Program-made: the position numbers and the translations under genes
Source of the DNA: Rhodopirellula halodulae
GTDB taxonomy: Bacteria > Planctomycetota > Planctomycetia > Pirellulales > Pirellulaceae
Assembly (NCBI RefSeq): GCF_020966775.1
Contig: NZ_JAJKFV010000029.1
Span: 1-50,000 of the forward strand
Length of the DNA: 50,000 nucleotides
Reading direction: 5' to 3'
Notes under the pieces: model-generated
What the model was told of the DNA's origin: nothing
Seen by the model: the letters and a program-made list of their open reading frames with translations, nothing else
The model's database searches: none
Shown here: piece after piece, positions 25,869-34,354 of the stretch
Layout of the letters: the number at the start of each line of letters is the position of its first letter
How positions within the stretch are numbered: the first letter of the stretch is position 1

Positions 25869-26392
25869 ATTGCCTTCCGGTTGAGGTTGCCCGCCGCGGG
25901 AGACTCAGTCTCAGGTCGCTGCAATTGATGGTGGGCGATCCACTTCTTCGCATACGAGCGGAGCTCCTCGACCGAGTTTGCGTTTGGATCGTCGTCCGCC
26001 GAAGGCTGATACACCGAGCTTGTCAGTTGGTCCCGAACGGACCTCGGCATGGACGGATCGGTCGCGGAGGGTAATTGCTGCGACAGCCAATCTGCCCAAT
26101 TCAAACCGGTCAAACCAGCCAGATGCTCTCTGGGCGTGGTGACCAAAGCTGTTCGCCGAAGAAGAGTGGAGATATCCGCCACCGAAGTCGCGGTCTGCAG
26201 TTCCTTCAAAGCTTCGCGGCGATAGGCATTGGCACACCAATGCCGCCACCATTTCCAAGCCGCCCCAACGAGCAACAAGGCCAGTCCGCCCAGGAGCATG
26301 TACCAACCGGACGCCAGAGGCCACCAAGACACGGGGGCTGGCTCCACAATGTCGTGCAAGCGATCAAGATTGGTCGCGTCGCTGGTTTTCAT
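25865..26392 (-). CDS. DUF4381 domain protein
   Basis: A 175-residue protein with one membrane helix (WYMLLGGLALLLVGAAW, about residues 28-44), preceded by the typical start LHDIVEPAPVSWWPLASG. A cytoplasmic helical region with Trp and Arg pairs (WWRHWCANAYRREALKEL) follows. DUF4381 proteins always sit between the DUF58 and VWA genes of MoxR-Bat operons and are thought to join the complex. ATG at 26392 overlaps the DUF58 stop as ATGA; the extra 34 codons up to 26494 look like reading-frame leftover. The stop overlaps the BatA start as GTGA. Confidence 0.85.
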   Translation of the reverse strand: MKTSDATNLDRLHDIVEPAPVSWWPLASGWYMLLGGLALLLVGAAWKWWRHWCANAYRREALKELQTATSVADISTLLRRTALVTTPREHLAGLTGLNWADWLSQQLPSATDPSMPRSVRDQLTSSVYQPSADDDPNANSVEELRSYAKKWIAHHQLQRPETESPAAGNLNRKAM

Positions 26393-27321
26393 GATGCCGT
26401 GTTTCCAAAGAGAGCACGGATCTGTTCTGCGACCGGCCGTGCGGTGGTCAGCGGCATCAACGGAATTCGTAACGAGCGAAAAACATCCCGCCAATGCGAG
26501 AGGACTTCGCCAAAAGCATGTTGGAATTCATCTGGGAAGGAAGCTCGGTCCGGGATCTCAAAGTTTGTTCCACCATCGCTGGCAATCATTCCTGGAGCAC
26601 CGTTCATTCGAATGCCCAGTGGGTCATAAACCGCAACCACCAGAACATCGTTGTGCGCAGCGATGCGGGTCACCAAACGGCTGGTTTCTTCGTCCGCTCC
26701 ATCCAGATCGCTAACCAGGATCACCAAATGATCGTGCCGGGCGATCCGGGATGCGTTCTCGAGGACCTGATTCAGCGTGACTGGTGACCGATTGCTGGGA
26801 TTCTGGTCGGAGGGGATTTTGCTTGCGAGTTTTTGATTCAACCGCACCAATTGATGCAAGAAGTGCAGGACTCTTGATTGGCTACGGTGGGGCCGGACTT
26901 CTGCGATTTCGGTTTCGTTGAACACCAAGCCGCCCACTCGGTCACCGCTGGAAAGGCTTCGCCAAACACCGATCGCCGCGAGTTCGGCAGCTACCACGGA
27001 CTTCATGGCGACTTGGCTGCCAAAGAACATAGGTTGGCGTTGGTCCACCAACATCAGGACCGGGCGTTCGCGTTCTTCGCTGTAGACGCGCAGGTGAGGC
27101 GATCGCAATCGAGCGGTGGCTTTCCAGTCCATCAAACGAATGTCGTCGCCTTGCCGATACGAACGCAGTTCCTCGAATGACAGCCCCCGTCCGCGAAGTC
27201 GAGAGGCATGTCGGCCGGCGAGTAACGAGCCAACCGGTTGCCGCGGTGTCAGCGAAAACCCGCGCGCATCGGCTCTGCATTTCAGCAGATCTTCTAGCGA
27301 GACGGTGACGCGTGCGGACAT
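26389..27321 (-). CDS. DUF58 domain protein
   Basis: A 310-residue cytoplasmic protein of the DUF58 family (VWA-like fold, MoxR partner). The conserved DUF58 block FEELRSYRQGDDIRLMDWKA lies at about residues 50-70, followed by ATARLRSPHLRVYSEERERP and the fold's first strand VLMLVDQRQPM, where a MIDAS-like Asp remains (DQRQP). A second strand VILVSDLDGADEE carries a further Asp. Start ATG at 27321 begins MSARVTVSLEDLL; the open frame up to 27567 overlaps the MoxR gene end and is not needed. It begins 20 nt after the MoxR stop, so the two are co-transcribed. Confidence 0.88.
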   Translation of the reverse strand: MSARVTVSLEDLLKCRADARGFSLTPRQPVGSLLAGRHASRLRGRGLSFEELRSYRQGDDIRLMDWKATARLRSPHLRVYSEERERPVLMLVDQRQPMFFGSQVAMKSVVAAELAAIGVWRSLSSGDRVGGLVFNETEIAEVRPHRSQSRVLHFLHQLVRLNQKLASKIPSDQNPSNRSPVTLNQVLENASRIARHDHLVILVSDLDGADEETSRLVTRIAAHNDVLVVAVYDPLGIRMNGAPGMIASDGGTNFEIPDRASFPDEFQHAFGEVLSHWRDVFRSLRIPLMPLTTARPVAEQIRALFGNTAS

Positions 27322-27341
27322 GTTGCTGCCGAGCGAAGTGT

Positions 27342-28301
27342 TTAGGCGGGGACCACGTTTTTCAACAAGGCATCGATCACGTCGGTTCGCGTGACCCCGG
27401 ATGCTTCCGCTTCGTAGGTCAGGTGGACTCGGTGTGCCATACATGCAGGAGCCATGGCACGAATGTTGTCGGGAGAAACGAAGTCTTGTCCCGCTAGCCA
27501 AGCATGGGCTCGAGACGCTGCGTCCAACGCTAATGTTCCACGCGGACTGGCACCCAAGCGGATCCATTTTGGCAAATCACCCTGGTAGCGATCGGGGTGT
27601 CGTGTCGCCATCACCAAGTCCACGATGTACTTCTCTGCCGATTCAGCGACGTGAACCGCGCCGACTTCCTTCTGGGCGTCGAAGATGACTTGTTGCGAGA
27701 TGGCGTTGGGGGCGGAAGTCGCCGATCCCGTTTTCTCGCCTCGCACGAGCTGCAAAATGGACGTTTCATCGGCGTCCTCGGGATAGTCGACGCGGACATA
27801 AAGCATGAACCGGTCCATCTGCGCTTCTGGCAGCGGGTACGTGCCTTCTTGTTCGATGGGGTTTTGTGTTGCCAGAACCATGAATAGCTCCGGCAACAAA
27901 TGCGTTTTCGCGGCAACCGTGACCTGGCGTTCTTCCATGGCTTCCAACAAAGCCGACTGAACTTTTGCCGGTGCACGATTGATCTCATCGGCAAGAATTA
28001 GATTGCCGAAGATGGGGCCTTCTTGAAATTCAAAGGTGCCATTTTGTTCGCGGTAGATATCGGATCCGGTCACATCCGACGGCAGCAGGTCCGGTGTGAA
28101 CTGGATTCGACCGAACGCACTCTCGACAAGCTTTGAAAGCGTTTTGACCGAACGAGTTTTCGCGGTGCCCGGCAAGCCTTCCATCAACACGTGGCCTTTG
28201 GCGAGCAAGGCGACAAGGATGCGGTCCACCACCGCCTGTTGGCCGATGACCGCCGCATTCATCGCGGTGGAGATTTCGAGAATCGTGTCTCGGACCGTCA
28301 T
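27342..28301 (-). CDS. MoxR family AAA+ ATPase
   Basis: A 319-residue ATPase that probably remodels the VWA proteins encoded after it. Walker A GLPGTAKTR lies at residues 42-50, Walker B LILADEINRA at 101-110, and the sensor-like LATQNPIEQEGTYPLPEAQ follows, a MoxR hallmark. Start ATG at 28301 (MTVRDTILEI) is chosen since the frame up to 28523 overlaps the terminator of the upstream sulfatase. It is the first gene of the seven-gene operon ending in BatD at 21888. Its promoter must lie between 28302 and the terminator at 28424. Confidence 0.93.
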   Translation of the reverse strand: MTVRDTILEISTAMNAAVIGQQAVVDRILVALLAKGHVLMEGLPGTAKTRSVKTLSKLVESAFGRIQFTPDLLPSDVTGSDIYREQNGTFEFQEGPIFGNLILADEINRAPAKVQSALLEAMEERQVTVAAKTHLLPELFMVLATQNPIEQEGTYPLPEAQMDRFMLYVRVDYPEDADETSILQLVRGEKTGSATSAPNAISQQVIFDAQKEVGAVHVAESAEKYIVDLVMATRHPDRYQGDLPKWIRLGASPRGTLALDAASRAHAWLAGQDFVSPDNIRAMAPACMAHRVHLTYEAEASGVTRTDVIDALLKNVVPA

Positions 28302-28423
28302 GGAGCGGTTCCCTAATTCAATCGTTGGAATGGATGTGGCGGGTGTTTGCAATATGGCGGCACCGATGAACCGGTGCAAATGAAATGTAGGAGGGCGTTT
28401 TGTATGCCCTTTCGCATGTGGAA

Positions 28424-28462
28424 CAAAAAACGGCCGTGGCCAGCAAAGGACCACGACCGTTT
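28424..28462 (-). terminator. Rho-independent terminator after the arylsulfatase
   Basis: AAACGGCCGTGG at 28428-28439 pairs with CCACGACCGTTT at 28451-28462 (12 bp, one G-T pair), loop 11 nt. On the minus strand the stem runs straight into a tract of T. It is 24 nt past the sulfatase stop and separates that gene from the MoxR operon. Confidence 0.9.
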
Positions 28463-28485
28463 CGATGCGGTGCTGGGTTGAGAAC

Positions 28486-30042
28486 CTAGTTTCGAGGTGG
28501 CGAGATCTTCTCGAGTTTCTCAATCCATTCTTGAGCCTTCAACGTTTGGTAGTTGATGCCCGCAGCGTTCAGGCTGGATCCAGATTGCCAAGGGTATTTT
28601 GGAATGGTTTCCATGAATTTTTGGATGTAATTCTGGACAGGAACAAAGGTCCAGAGGTTGTCGGCGTACCAACGGAAATAGCCGAGCGTTCCTTCCTTCC
28701 ACATCTTTTCATAAGGATCAGCACGCAGGTTGATGATCAACGGCCAACCAGGAACTTCGCGAGTTCCGGTTGCGATGTTTCCGTTCACGGTTGCGAAGTG
28801 GATCTTCCAGTTTTGAACGCGAACGGCATTGAGTTCGCCGCCTTGCCCGAAGTAGTAAATCTCTTCGCGAGGGCTCTTCTTGGCTTCACCTTTGAAATAC
28901 GGCACAAAGTTGTAGCCATCGGGGTGAACCTTGAATTCTTTTCCGTTGGCGGAATAGCCCTTCTTCATCTTCTCAACCAAGTCTGGTTCGCCAGCCGCCG
29001 CGGCAAAGGTTGGCATCCAGTCTTCTTGGGAGATGATGTCGTTGTAAACGGTTCCGGGTTTGATCACGCCGGGCCATTTGACCAACAACGGCACTCGGAA
29101 ACCGCCTTCCCAGGTGGTGCCTTTTTCGCCATGGAACGGAGTGATGCCTCCATCAGGCCAACTGAACGTTTCGGCCCCGTTGTCGGTGCTGTAGACGACG
29201 ATCGTGTTGTCTTCGATTCCGAGATCTTTGATCTTCTTCAGCACTTCGCCGACGTAGTCGTCATGCTCGACCATTCCGTCCGGATAAAGCCCGATGCCGG
29301 TGCGGCCTTGCGATTCCTTTTTCAGGTGAGTCCAAACGTGCATTCGTGTGGAGTTGTACCACAGGAACACTGGCTTCTCGGCTTTGACACCTCGCTCGAG
29401 AAAGTCCATGGCCTTGGTGTGAACTTCTTCGTCGATGGTTTCCATTCGCTTCTTGGTCAGAGGACCGGTGTCCTCCATGCGGCCGTCGGCGAAGGAGTGA
29501 ATCACTCCGCGAGGTCCATACTTTTTGCGGAACTCTGGATCCTTGGGGTAGTAATAAGTCTCGGGCTCTTCCTCGGCGTTGAGGTGATAGAGGTTACCGA
29601 AGAACTCATCGAAGCCATGGTTGGTTGGCAAGTGTTTGTCTCGGTCGCCCAAGTGGTTCTTGCCGAATTGGCCGGTGGTGTAGCCTTGTTCTTTCAGCAC
29701 GTCCGCGATGGTTGGCGTCCAGTCAGGAATACCATGTTCACTTCCGGGCATGCCAATGGTTAGCAAACCGGTGCGGAATGGGTGTTGCCCCAGGATGAAC
29801 GAAGCTCGTCCAGCGGTGCAGCTTTGTTGGGCGTAAGCATCGGTGAACATCGCGCCTTCTTTGGCAAGGCTGTCGATGCTGGGCGTTTTGTATCCCATCA
29901 CCCCGTGGTTGTAGGCACTGATGTTATGCACACCAATGTCGTCGCCCCAAATGACGACAATGTTGGGTTTTTCCTGGGCCTGCACCGTCAAGGCAGGCAA
30001 CAGAATTGCCGCAATGGCAAAGAGTCGTGATACGACGGACAT
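28486..30042 (-). CDS. Arylsulfatase
   Basis: A 518-residue exported sulfatase. Signal peptide MSVVSRLFAIAAILLPALTV, then the metal-binding Asp pair (WGDDIG, 34-35). The formylglycine motif Cys-Thr-Ala-Gly-Arg is at 75-79, and Gly-Lys-Asn-His-Leu-Gly carries further active-site residues. VVYSTDNGAETFSWPDG holds the C-terminal metal Asp-Asn. The signature has Ala at the third position in place of the usual Pro, still compatible with the formylglycine-generating enzyme. Start ATG at 30042 is set by the signal peptide; longer starts lead into non-signal sequence. It is monocistronic with a terminator at 28424-28462. Substrate is probably a sulfated algal polysaccharide or an aryl sulfate; the sequence does not decide. 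Confidence 0.92.
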   Translation of the reverse strand: MSVVSRLFAIAAILLPALTVQAQEKPNIVVIWGDDIGVHNISAYNHGVMGYKTPSIDSLAKEGAMFTDAYAQQSCTAGRASFILGQHPFRTGLLTIGMPGSEHGIPDWTPTIADVLKEQGYTTGQFGKNHLGDRDKHLPTNHGFDEFFGNLYHLNAEEEPETYYYPKDPEFRKKYGPRGVIHSFADGRMEDTGPLTKKRMETIDEEVHTKAMDFLERGVKAEKPVFLWYNSTRMHVWTHLKKESQGRTGIGLYPDGMVEHDDYVGEVLKKIKDLGIEDNTIVVYSTDNGAETFSWPDGGITPFHGEKGTTWEGGFRVPLLVKWPGVIKPGTVYNDIISQEDWMPTFAAAAGEPDLVEKMKKGYSANGKEFKVHPDGYNFVPYFKGEAKKSPREEIYYFGQGGELNAVRVQNWKIHFATVNGNIATGTREVPGWPLIINLRADPYEKMWKEGTLGYFRWYADNLWTFVPVQNYIQKFMETIPKYPWQSGSSLNAAGINYQTLKAQEWIEKLEKISPPRN

Positions 30043-30538
30043 CGAGTTGCTCCAGTCGAAGAAAAGTGTGACGCGGAAGTTCGCGGACGCTTCATTCTTA
30101 GCGTTCATCTTGCGGTTCACAACCAGAGTCCAGGCAGGTTTGTCTTGGTTCGGATTGATGGCGCACATCCGTTGTTCAATCAAGCAATTGGTCAGTAGGC
30201 TTTTCTAGGCTGGCAATAGGCGGATTCATGCACGCGGTGCTCCGGATGACGCAAAACCAGATTGAAAGATTTGCGCGTTCTTCAAATGCTGTTCATGATT
30301 CGCCAGATTGGAAGGCAGGCCGGATTCCCGAGCCAGAGACGCAGGAATCCTGGCTGATCGGCGGAATTCCCGATCAGCGAAATAGTCGCAGGTGCCGGGA
30401 AAAATTCGAATGTCAATTGACGGCCGATTCCACACCGTTGATTCTGGGAGTTTCCAAGAGACGGTGGGCGGGCGCCCACGGAGCGTCTGTCTTGATTGGT
30501 GCGTGTCGCGAGGTGCGACGTCAGGGAGAGCGGTTGGC
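30043..30538. other. Long intergenic region upstream of the sulfatase
   Basis: Nearly 500 nt without a convincing gene, between the sulfatase start and a small plus-strand ORF. Frames open here encode Arg/Ser-rich text with no hydrophobic or domain pattern. It must hold the sulfatase promoter. The one clear structure is the 9-bp inverted repeat at 30353-30378, listed separately. Confidence 0.5.
30353..30378. repeat. Perfect 9-bp inverted repeat
   Basis: GCTGATCGG at 30353-30361 and CCGATCAGC at 30370-30378 are separated by 8 nt. It lies 311 nt upstream of the sulfatase start and 160 nt upstream of the small ORF. It could be an operator or an RNA hairpin; there is no T run. Confidence 0.45.
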
Positions 30539-30730
30539 GTGGGACAATTCAAAGGCTTGTGGCGCGACACTAAATTGGTTTGGCTGGCGTTCATCTCGGT
30601 GGTGTTTGCCTTCGCGATTTTTGTGTCGTGGTACTACCTGCTGTTGCTGCCGTGTCTGCCCGTTTCATTCGTGTACTTCGCCTTCATTCGGTACGACGAG
30701 GATGGCAACGAAAAGGGAGACTTCACCTGA
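30539..30730 (+). CDS. Small membrane protein, unknown
   Basis: About 63 residues with one strong hydrophobic stretch (about residues 12-41) flanked by Lys/Arg at the start and ending in YDEDGNEKGDF. The charge pattern and the abrupt change from hydrophobic to acidic look like a real small membrane protein. No family is known to me. The start is a guess: GTG at 30539 with a purine-rich AGGGAGAG about 10 nt upstream. The same frame is open back to an ATG at 30392 but that part lacks coding character. The stop is 76 nt before the pirin gene on the same strand, so it may be co-transcribed. Confidence 0.45.
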   Translation: MGQFKGLWRDTKLVWLAFISVVFAFAIFVSWYYLLLLPCLPVSFVYFAFIRYDEDGNEKGDFT

Positions 30731-30806
30731 AAAGGTCAACACTTGCCGAAACCGCTGACGCAGCGTAGAAGGAATGCAACCTTCCTGATTTCGGGGCTGT
30801 TGCCAG

Positions 30807-31664
30807 ATGAAAAAGATTCAGAGAGTCATCCGTGATGTCCCACAACATTGGGTCGGTGACGGGTTTCCGGTGCGAAGTTTGTTTTCGTATTCCCAGGGCA
30901 GCGACTTTGATCCGTTTTTGCTGCTCGATTATGCGGGGCCGCATGAGTTCGCTCCCGACGAGGCAAAACGCGGGGTTGGGGAACATCCACACCGTGGTTT
31001 TGAAACGGTCACCATTCTTTACGAAGGTGAGTTGGAGCACCGTGATTCCAGCGGTAGCCACGGAACCATCGGTCCCGGCGACGTGCAGTGGATGACCGCC
31101 GCGTCTGGGATCGTTCACGAAGAATTCCATAGCCGTGCCTTCGCGAAGGAGGGCGGGACGTTGGAGATGGTTCAGTTGTGGGTGAACCTGAAAGCCAGCG
31201 ACAAAACGGCTGCTCCGAGATACCAGGACCTGCGAGCGGAGCAATTCCCGCGTGTCAAACTGCCGGGGAACGCCGGTTCGGTTCGCGTGATCGCTGGAGA
31301 GTTTGGTGAGGAGATGGGACCGGCCAAGACGTTCTCTCCGATTAATGTCTGGGACGTCAGTCTGTGTCGAGGCGGCAAAGCGTCAATGGATGTCCCTGAT
31401 GGTCACACTTGTTTGGTGATCGTCCAAAAAGGGGCCGTCGATTTGAATGGGCAATCCGTGCGATCGGTGGAGTTGGCATTGCTCGAGCGAGACGGCAAGA
31501 CCATCGCCATCAATGCGAACGAAGGAGCTCGGCTCCTGCTCTTGACTGGCCATCCGCTTGGCGAGCCCGTCGTCGGACAAGGCCCATTTGTGATGAACAC
31601 CCGAGAAGAAATTCGCGAAGCGATCGCGGATTACCAAGCGGGGAAGATGGGGCAACTCAGCTGA
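30807..31664 (+). CDS. Pirin family protein
   Basis: A 285-residue bicupin. The N-terminal cupin keeps the pirin metal site: His60 and His62 in GEHPHRGFET, then His104 and Glu106 in GIVHEEF, equal in spacing to His56, His58, His101 and Glu103 of human pirin. The signature HRDSSGSHGTIGPGDVQWM is typical. Pirins bind iron and some oxidise quercetin; most bacterial ones have no assigned role. Start ATG at 30807 (MKKIQRVIRDV) matches the usual family beginning. The gene ends just before a short tandem repeat and hairpin that separate it from the convergent YeiH unit. Confidence 0.93.
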   Translation: MKKIQRVIRDVPQHWVGDGFPVRSLFSYSQGSDFDPFLLLDYAGPHEFAPDEAKRGVGEHPHRGFETVTILYEGELEHRDSSGSHGTIGPGDVQWMTAASGIVHEEFHSRAFAKEGGTLEMVQLWVNLKASDKTAAPRYQDLRAEQFPRVKLPGNAGSVRVIAGEFGEEMGPAKTFSPINVWDVSLCRGGKASMDVPDGHTCLVIVQKGAVDLNGQSVRSVELALLERDGKTIAINANEGARLLLLTGHPLGEPVVGQGPFVMNTREEIREAIADYQAGKMGQLS

Positions 31665-31668
31665 GCGA

Positions 31669-31725
31669 GGCCGATTTGAAAGGGCCGATTTGAAAGGGCC
31701 AGTTCGAAGAGGCCGGCTCGCAGGA
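31669..31725. repeat. Four-unit tandem repeat, 14 bp
   Basis: Units begin with GGCC: GGCCGATTTGAAAG at 31669-31682 and again at 31683-31696 (identical), then GGCCAGTTCGAAGA at 31697-31710 and a diverged unit at 31711-31725. The array begins 5 nt after the pirin stop. A related GGCTTGAAAG string is found at 16181-16190, also between convergent genes. Confidence 0.75.
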
Positions 31726-31731
31726 GCCGGC
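31712..31731. terminator. Hairpin between pirin and the YeiH unit
   Basis: GCCGGCT at 31712-31718 pairs perfectly with AGCCGGC at 31725-31731, loop 6 nt. It is GC-rich and lies between two convergent genes. Only a short pyrimidine stretch (CTCTTTC) follows on the plus strand, so intrinsic termination is possible, not certain. Confidence 0.4.
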
Positions 31732-31758
31732 ATCGCTCTTTCAAGTGAAGCGCTGAGG

Positions 31759-32007
31759 TCAATCCAGCGGCGAAGGGTTGTCGCCGCGAAGCTCCGCCCG
31801 TCGTTGTTTGGCAAGGATGTCTTCCATCACCTCCAATTCGGTGTAGTACATCGCACTGGGGTCGATGCCCTCCTCGTCCAGCCAATGCAGGTGAGCCTGC
31901 ATCTTCGGTTGACGAGCATAAGCTGGAAGGAGAATCAACCAGACGATGGCCAGGAGACCGACGACCAGGCCGAATGCCGCCATTCGGAGAGCGGATTGCT
32001 GAATCAT
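31759..32007 (-). CDS. 82-residue membrane protein coupled to the YeiH exporter
   Basis: One membrane helix (about residues 9-29, [20 protein letters not shown]) follows a short N-terminus. A polar tail of about 50 residues rich in Glu, Arg and Leu follows and looks helical. Its ATG overlaps the exporter stop as ATGA, so it is almost certainly translated with it. I know no named family. It is a plausible small accessory subunit of the YeiH-type exporter, by layout alone. Confidence 0.7.
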   Translation of the reverse strand: MIQQSALRMAAFGLVVGLLAIVWLILLPAYARQPKMQAHLHWLDEEGIDPSAMYYTELEVMEDILAKQRRAELRGDNPSPLD

Positions 32008-33572
32008 GGTGCCACCCCATCTGCGAAGACAACTTTGAACATCAACCAAGCCACCACCAACGTCAGGCAAAGGTTCAGCGACTGGCCGCAGACGTAAAGC
32101 ACGAGCGGCTTGCCGCCTTTGAGTTGCGGTAGCAATTGACGGAAATTGGTTTCCAGCCCAATGCTGACAAACGCCAAGCAGAAGAACCATCCACGCAGGG
32201 TTTTGGTGGAGCCACTGATCATCGCGCCGACCAATTCGGGACCATTGGACAGTGAAGAGTAGAGGATGGAAAACAAGATCGACATCGCCACAAATCCCAG
32301 CACGAATTTGGGGAAGCGATACCAGATTTCCGAAATGCCAATCTTCGGGCCCGAGGGATCTCGTTCGACAAAGGTGACCCAGTAGATCGCCACACAAAAC
32401 GCGGTCACGCCGATCAGAATGTTCTGAATCATCTTGACGGTGGCGGCCACTTCCAACGCTTCGTCACCCAGCACGGCACCCGCCGCGGCGACGGCTCCGG
32501 TCGAGTCGATGGTTCCTCCCAACCAAGCACCGCCCAGGATGGGATCGATGCCCAAAGCGGTGATAACGGCTGGCATCACGGCCATCATGATGACCGTGAA
32601 CCCAAGCGACAAACCGATGGAGAGTGAGAGTTCTTCTTTCTTCGCTTTGCATGCCGCCGCGGTTGCAATGGCCGCCGAGACACCGCAAACCGACATGTCG
32701 GCCGAGATCACCATGTTCAAGGACTTGGACTGAATCTTCAGGACCTTCTGTCCAAAGATGTAGGTCGTGATCAGCACCACCGGTGTCACCAACCAAGCGA
32801 CAAACACACCAGGAAGTCCGAGCGCCAGCAAACGGCTCATCAGCACCTCCGCACCCAGCAGCACCAAGCCGGTTTTGATGAAGAACTCGGTTAGCATCGC
32901 GGGGCGCAGGAACGTTGGGGTGCCGATGGTGTTGCTGATGATCAAGCCCACTAAAAGTGCCCACAACGCGTATTCCAAGTTGTAAGCCTTGACCACGCTT
33001 TGGCCTGACATCCAGTAAGCAAGCGTGGCGAGAGCAAACACAGCGGGAAACGCCGTCAAGAAAGCCGATGCCGATTTGCCTCTTGTTTGCGACGCGAAGG
33101 CGAAGAGCGAGGCGATGACCAAGAACACGCCCAAGATGCCTTTCCAACTGGAGGAGACAGCATCGAGCGGGTTCTCCGTCCACTTGCCAGGCTTTGCGAG
33201 AAAGGATTTCAGCGGGCTGACGTACTCGTAGGGTTCCTCTTCTGCGGCTTCTGCTTCGCTCGCTTGTTGCTCTTCCGCCGGTTCAGTGGTTTCGGCGACG
33301 GGGCCTTCCGCTGTCATCTCCGCTGGGGCTTCGACGACTTCTTCGACGGAAGACGCAGCGATCAGTTCGCTCAGGTTTTCAGGTTGTCCGAACCAGACGA
33401 CTGCAAACGCGATGGCGAGCAAGAGCATCGCACACCAAATGGCCCACCAATCTTCGCTGGTGGTCATGTCTTTCCAAATACTGGGGCGTTCCGTTGGAAT
33501 GGCAACGGTCTCTGAAGAGCTGTTGCCGGGAGAAGGTTCACTGGGAGCGGGAGATTCGCTGGGTGTGTTCAT
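32004..33572 (-). CDS. YeiH family putative sulfate exporter
   Basis: A 522-residue inner-membrane protein. The core of about 10 helices starts near residue 145 and has family segments [13 protein letters not shown], the [20 protein letters not shown] loop and [14 protein letters not shown]. In front of the core is a long form extension: one extra helix (about 42-61), a Glu/Ala/Pro-rich linker of about 50 residues and a short [11 protein letters not shown] segment. UPF0324 members are linked to export of sulfate or sulfonate products. The gene lies 73 nt downstream of the MarR gene on the same strand and is coupled to the 82-residue gene after it. The extension is the longest unusual feature here and could sense the periplasm. 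Confidence 0.85.
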   Translation of the reverse strand: MNTPSESPAPSEPSPGNSSSETVAIPTERPSIWKDMTTSEDWWAIWCAMLLLAIAFAVVWFGQPENLSELIAASSVEEVVEAPAEMTAEGPVAETTEPAEEQQASEAEAAEEEPYEYVSPLKSFLAKPGKWTENPLDAVSSSWKGILGVFLVIASLFAFASQTRGKSASAFLTAFPAVFALATLAYWMSGQSVVKAYNLEYALWALLVGLIISNTIGTPTFLRPAMLTEFFIKTGLVLLGAEVLMSRLLALGLPGVFVAWLVTPVVLITTYIFGQKVLKIQSKSLNMVISADMSVCGVSAAIATAAACKAKKEELSLSIGLSLGFTVIMMAVMPAVITALGIDPILGGAWLGGTIDSTGAVAAAGAVLGDEALEVAATVKMIQNILIGVTAFCVAIYWVTFVERDPSGPKIGISEIWYRFPKFVLGFVAMSILFSILYSSLSNGPELVGAMISGSTKTLRGWFFCLAFVSIGLETNFRQLLPQLKGGKPLVLYVCGQSLNLCLTLVVAWLMFKVVFADGVAP

Positions 33573-33645
33573 CGACGAAGCAGGTGGGATGGAGGGGAGG
33601 GAAGGAGAAGCGTCCGCGAAGTGACGAACGGGGAAAGAAGGATGG

Positions 33646-34158
33646 TCAAAGACCGGAGCTGGACAATGATTCGCTGGTACGTCTTTCGACGGCCTTGTTC
33701 ATGCCGGTGCGAACCAATTCGAGCAAGCGAATCAGTTCCTTTTGTTCTTTGCGTTTGAGTTCACCCATCACTTCGTGTTCAAGTTCACGAAGATGGTCGA
33801 TCACGGGTTGAACCAGTTTGCGGCCTTCTTTGGTGATCGCGACGTGCACGGTGCGTCGATCGGTTTCGGAGCGTTGTCGGGTCACCAGGTCTCGTTTGAG
33901 CAGTCGATCCACCAACGCGGTGACCGCCGGAACCACTTGGACCAAACGCTCGCCAATTTCGCTGCAGGTCAGCGGTCGATCTTCCATGTCCAAGATTCGA
34001 AGCAAGTTGTATTGCGAGAACGTCAGGTCATGTTGGCGAAAGAACCGAGACAAATGGTTGTCCAATTGGTCGCCCGTGCGAACCAAGCTCAGAACGGCTT
34101 CCTGGTCCACGCTGGCGAACGGTTGGCAACGGTGCAGCTCTTCTGACAGGTCAGTCAT
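33646..34158 (-). CDS. MarR family transcriptional regulator
   Basis: A 170-residue dimeric winged-helix repressor. Helix-turn-helix at about 60-85 ([25 protein letters not shown]), wing [13 protein letters not shown] near 105, with the dimerisation helices at both ends. MarR proteins bind palindromes in their own promoter and release on binding phenolic or other small ligands or on oxidation. The perfect palindrome at 34221-34242 between this gene and the divergent oxidoreductase is the obvious site. It probably controls itself, the YeiH exporter and the oxidoreductase. Confidence 0.9.
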   Translation of the reverse strand: MTDLSEELHRCQPFASVDQEAVLSLVRTGDQLDNHLSRFFRQHDLTFSQYNLLRILDMEDRPLTCSEIGERLVQVVPAVTALVDRLLKRDLVTRQRSETDRRTVHVAITKEGRKLVQPVIDHLRELEHEVMGELKRKEQKELIRLLELVRTGMNKAVERRTSESLSSSGL

Positions 34159-34210
34159 GGATGAAGCGAAGGCGAGGTGATTCGGAAAAAAGGCAGCGAC
34201 CGAAATTCAG

Positions 34211-34242
34211 TTGACGCGACAATACTTTACCGATAAAGTATT
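34211..34242 (+). promoter_or_regulatory. Promoter with overlapping MarR-type operator
   Basis: A perfect 22-bp palindrome with arms AATACTTTA and TAAAGTATT around CCGA spans 34221-34242. On the plus strand, TTGACG at 34211-34216 and TAAAGT at 34234-34239 with a 17-nt spacer fit a sigma-70 promoter lying across it. A repressor on the palindrome would cover the -10. It is 53 nt upstream of the marR start and about 112 nt from the oxidoreductase start, so it can serve both directions. Not proven; sequence reading only. Confidence 0.65.
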
Positions 34243-34354
34243 CGCGTATCAAGCTCTGATGCATTCGGTTTCGGCCATTATGCCAGAGATGGGTGCCCCG
34301 CCTCAAACACACGGTTCTGCATTCCGGAACCCCGCCCCGCCATACGGTTTCTCT

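Noticed and set aside
28465..29763. Plus-strand open frame of 432 codons
   Set aside because: Antisense to the arylsulfatase, whose active-site motifs are in the minus strand; it also covers the terminator.
34211..34354. Upstream start of the FAD oxidoreductase at 34211
   Set aside because: It would place coding sequence across the palindrome and promoter and adds 48 residues before the FAD motif with no typical pattern.
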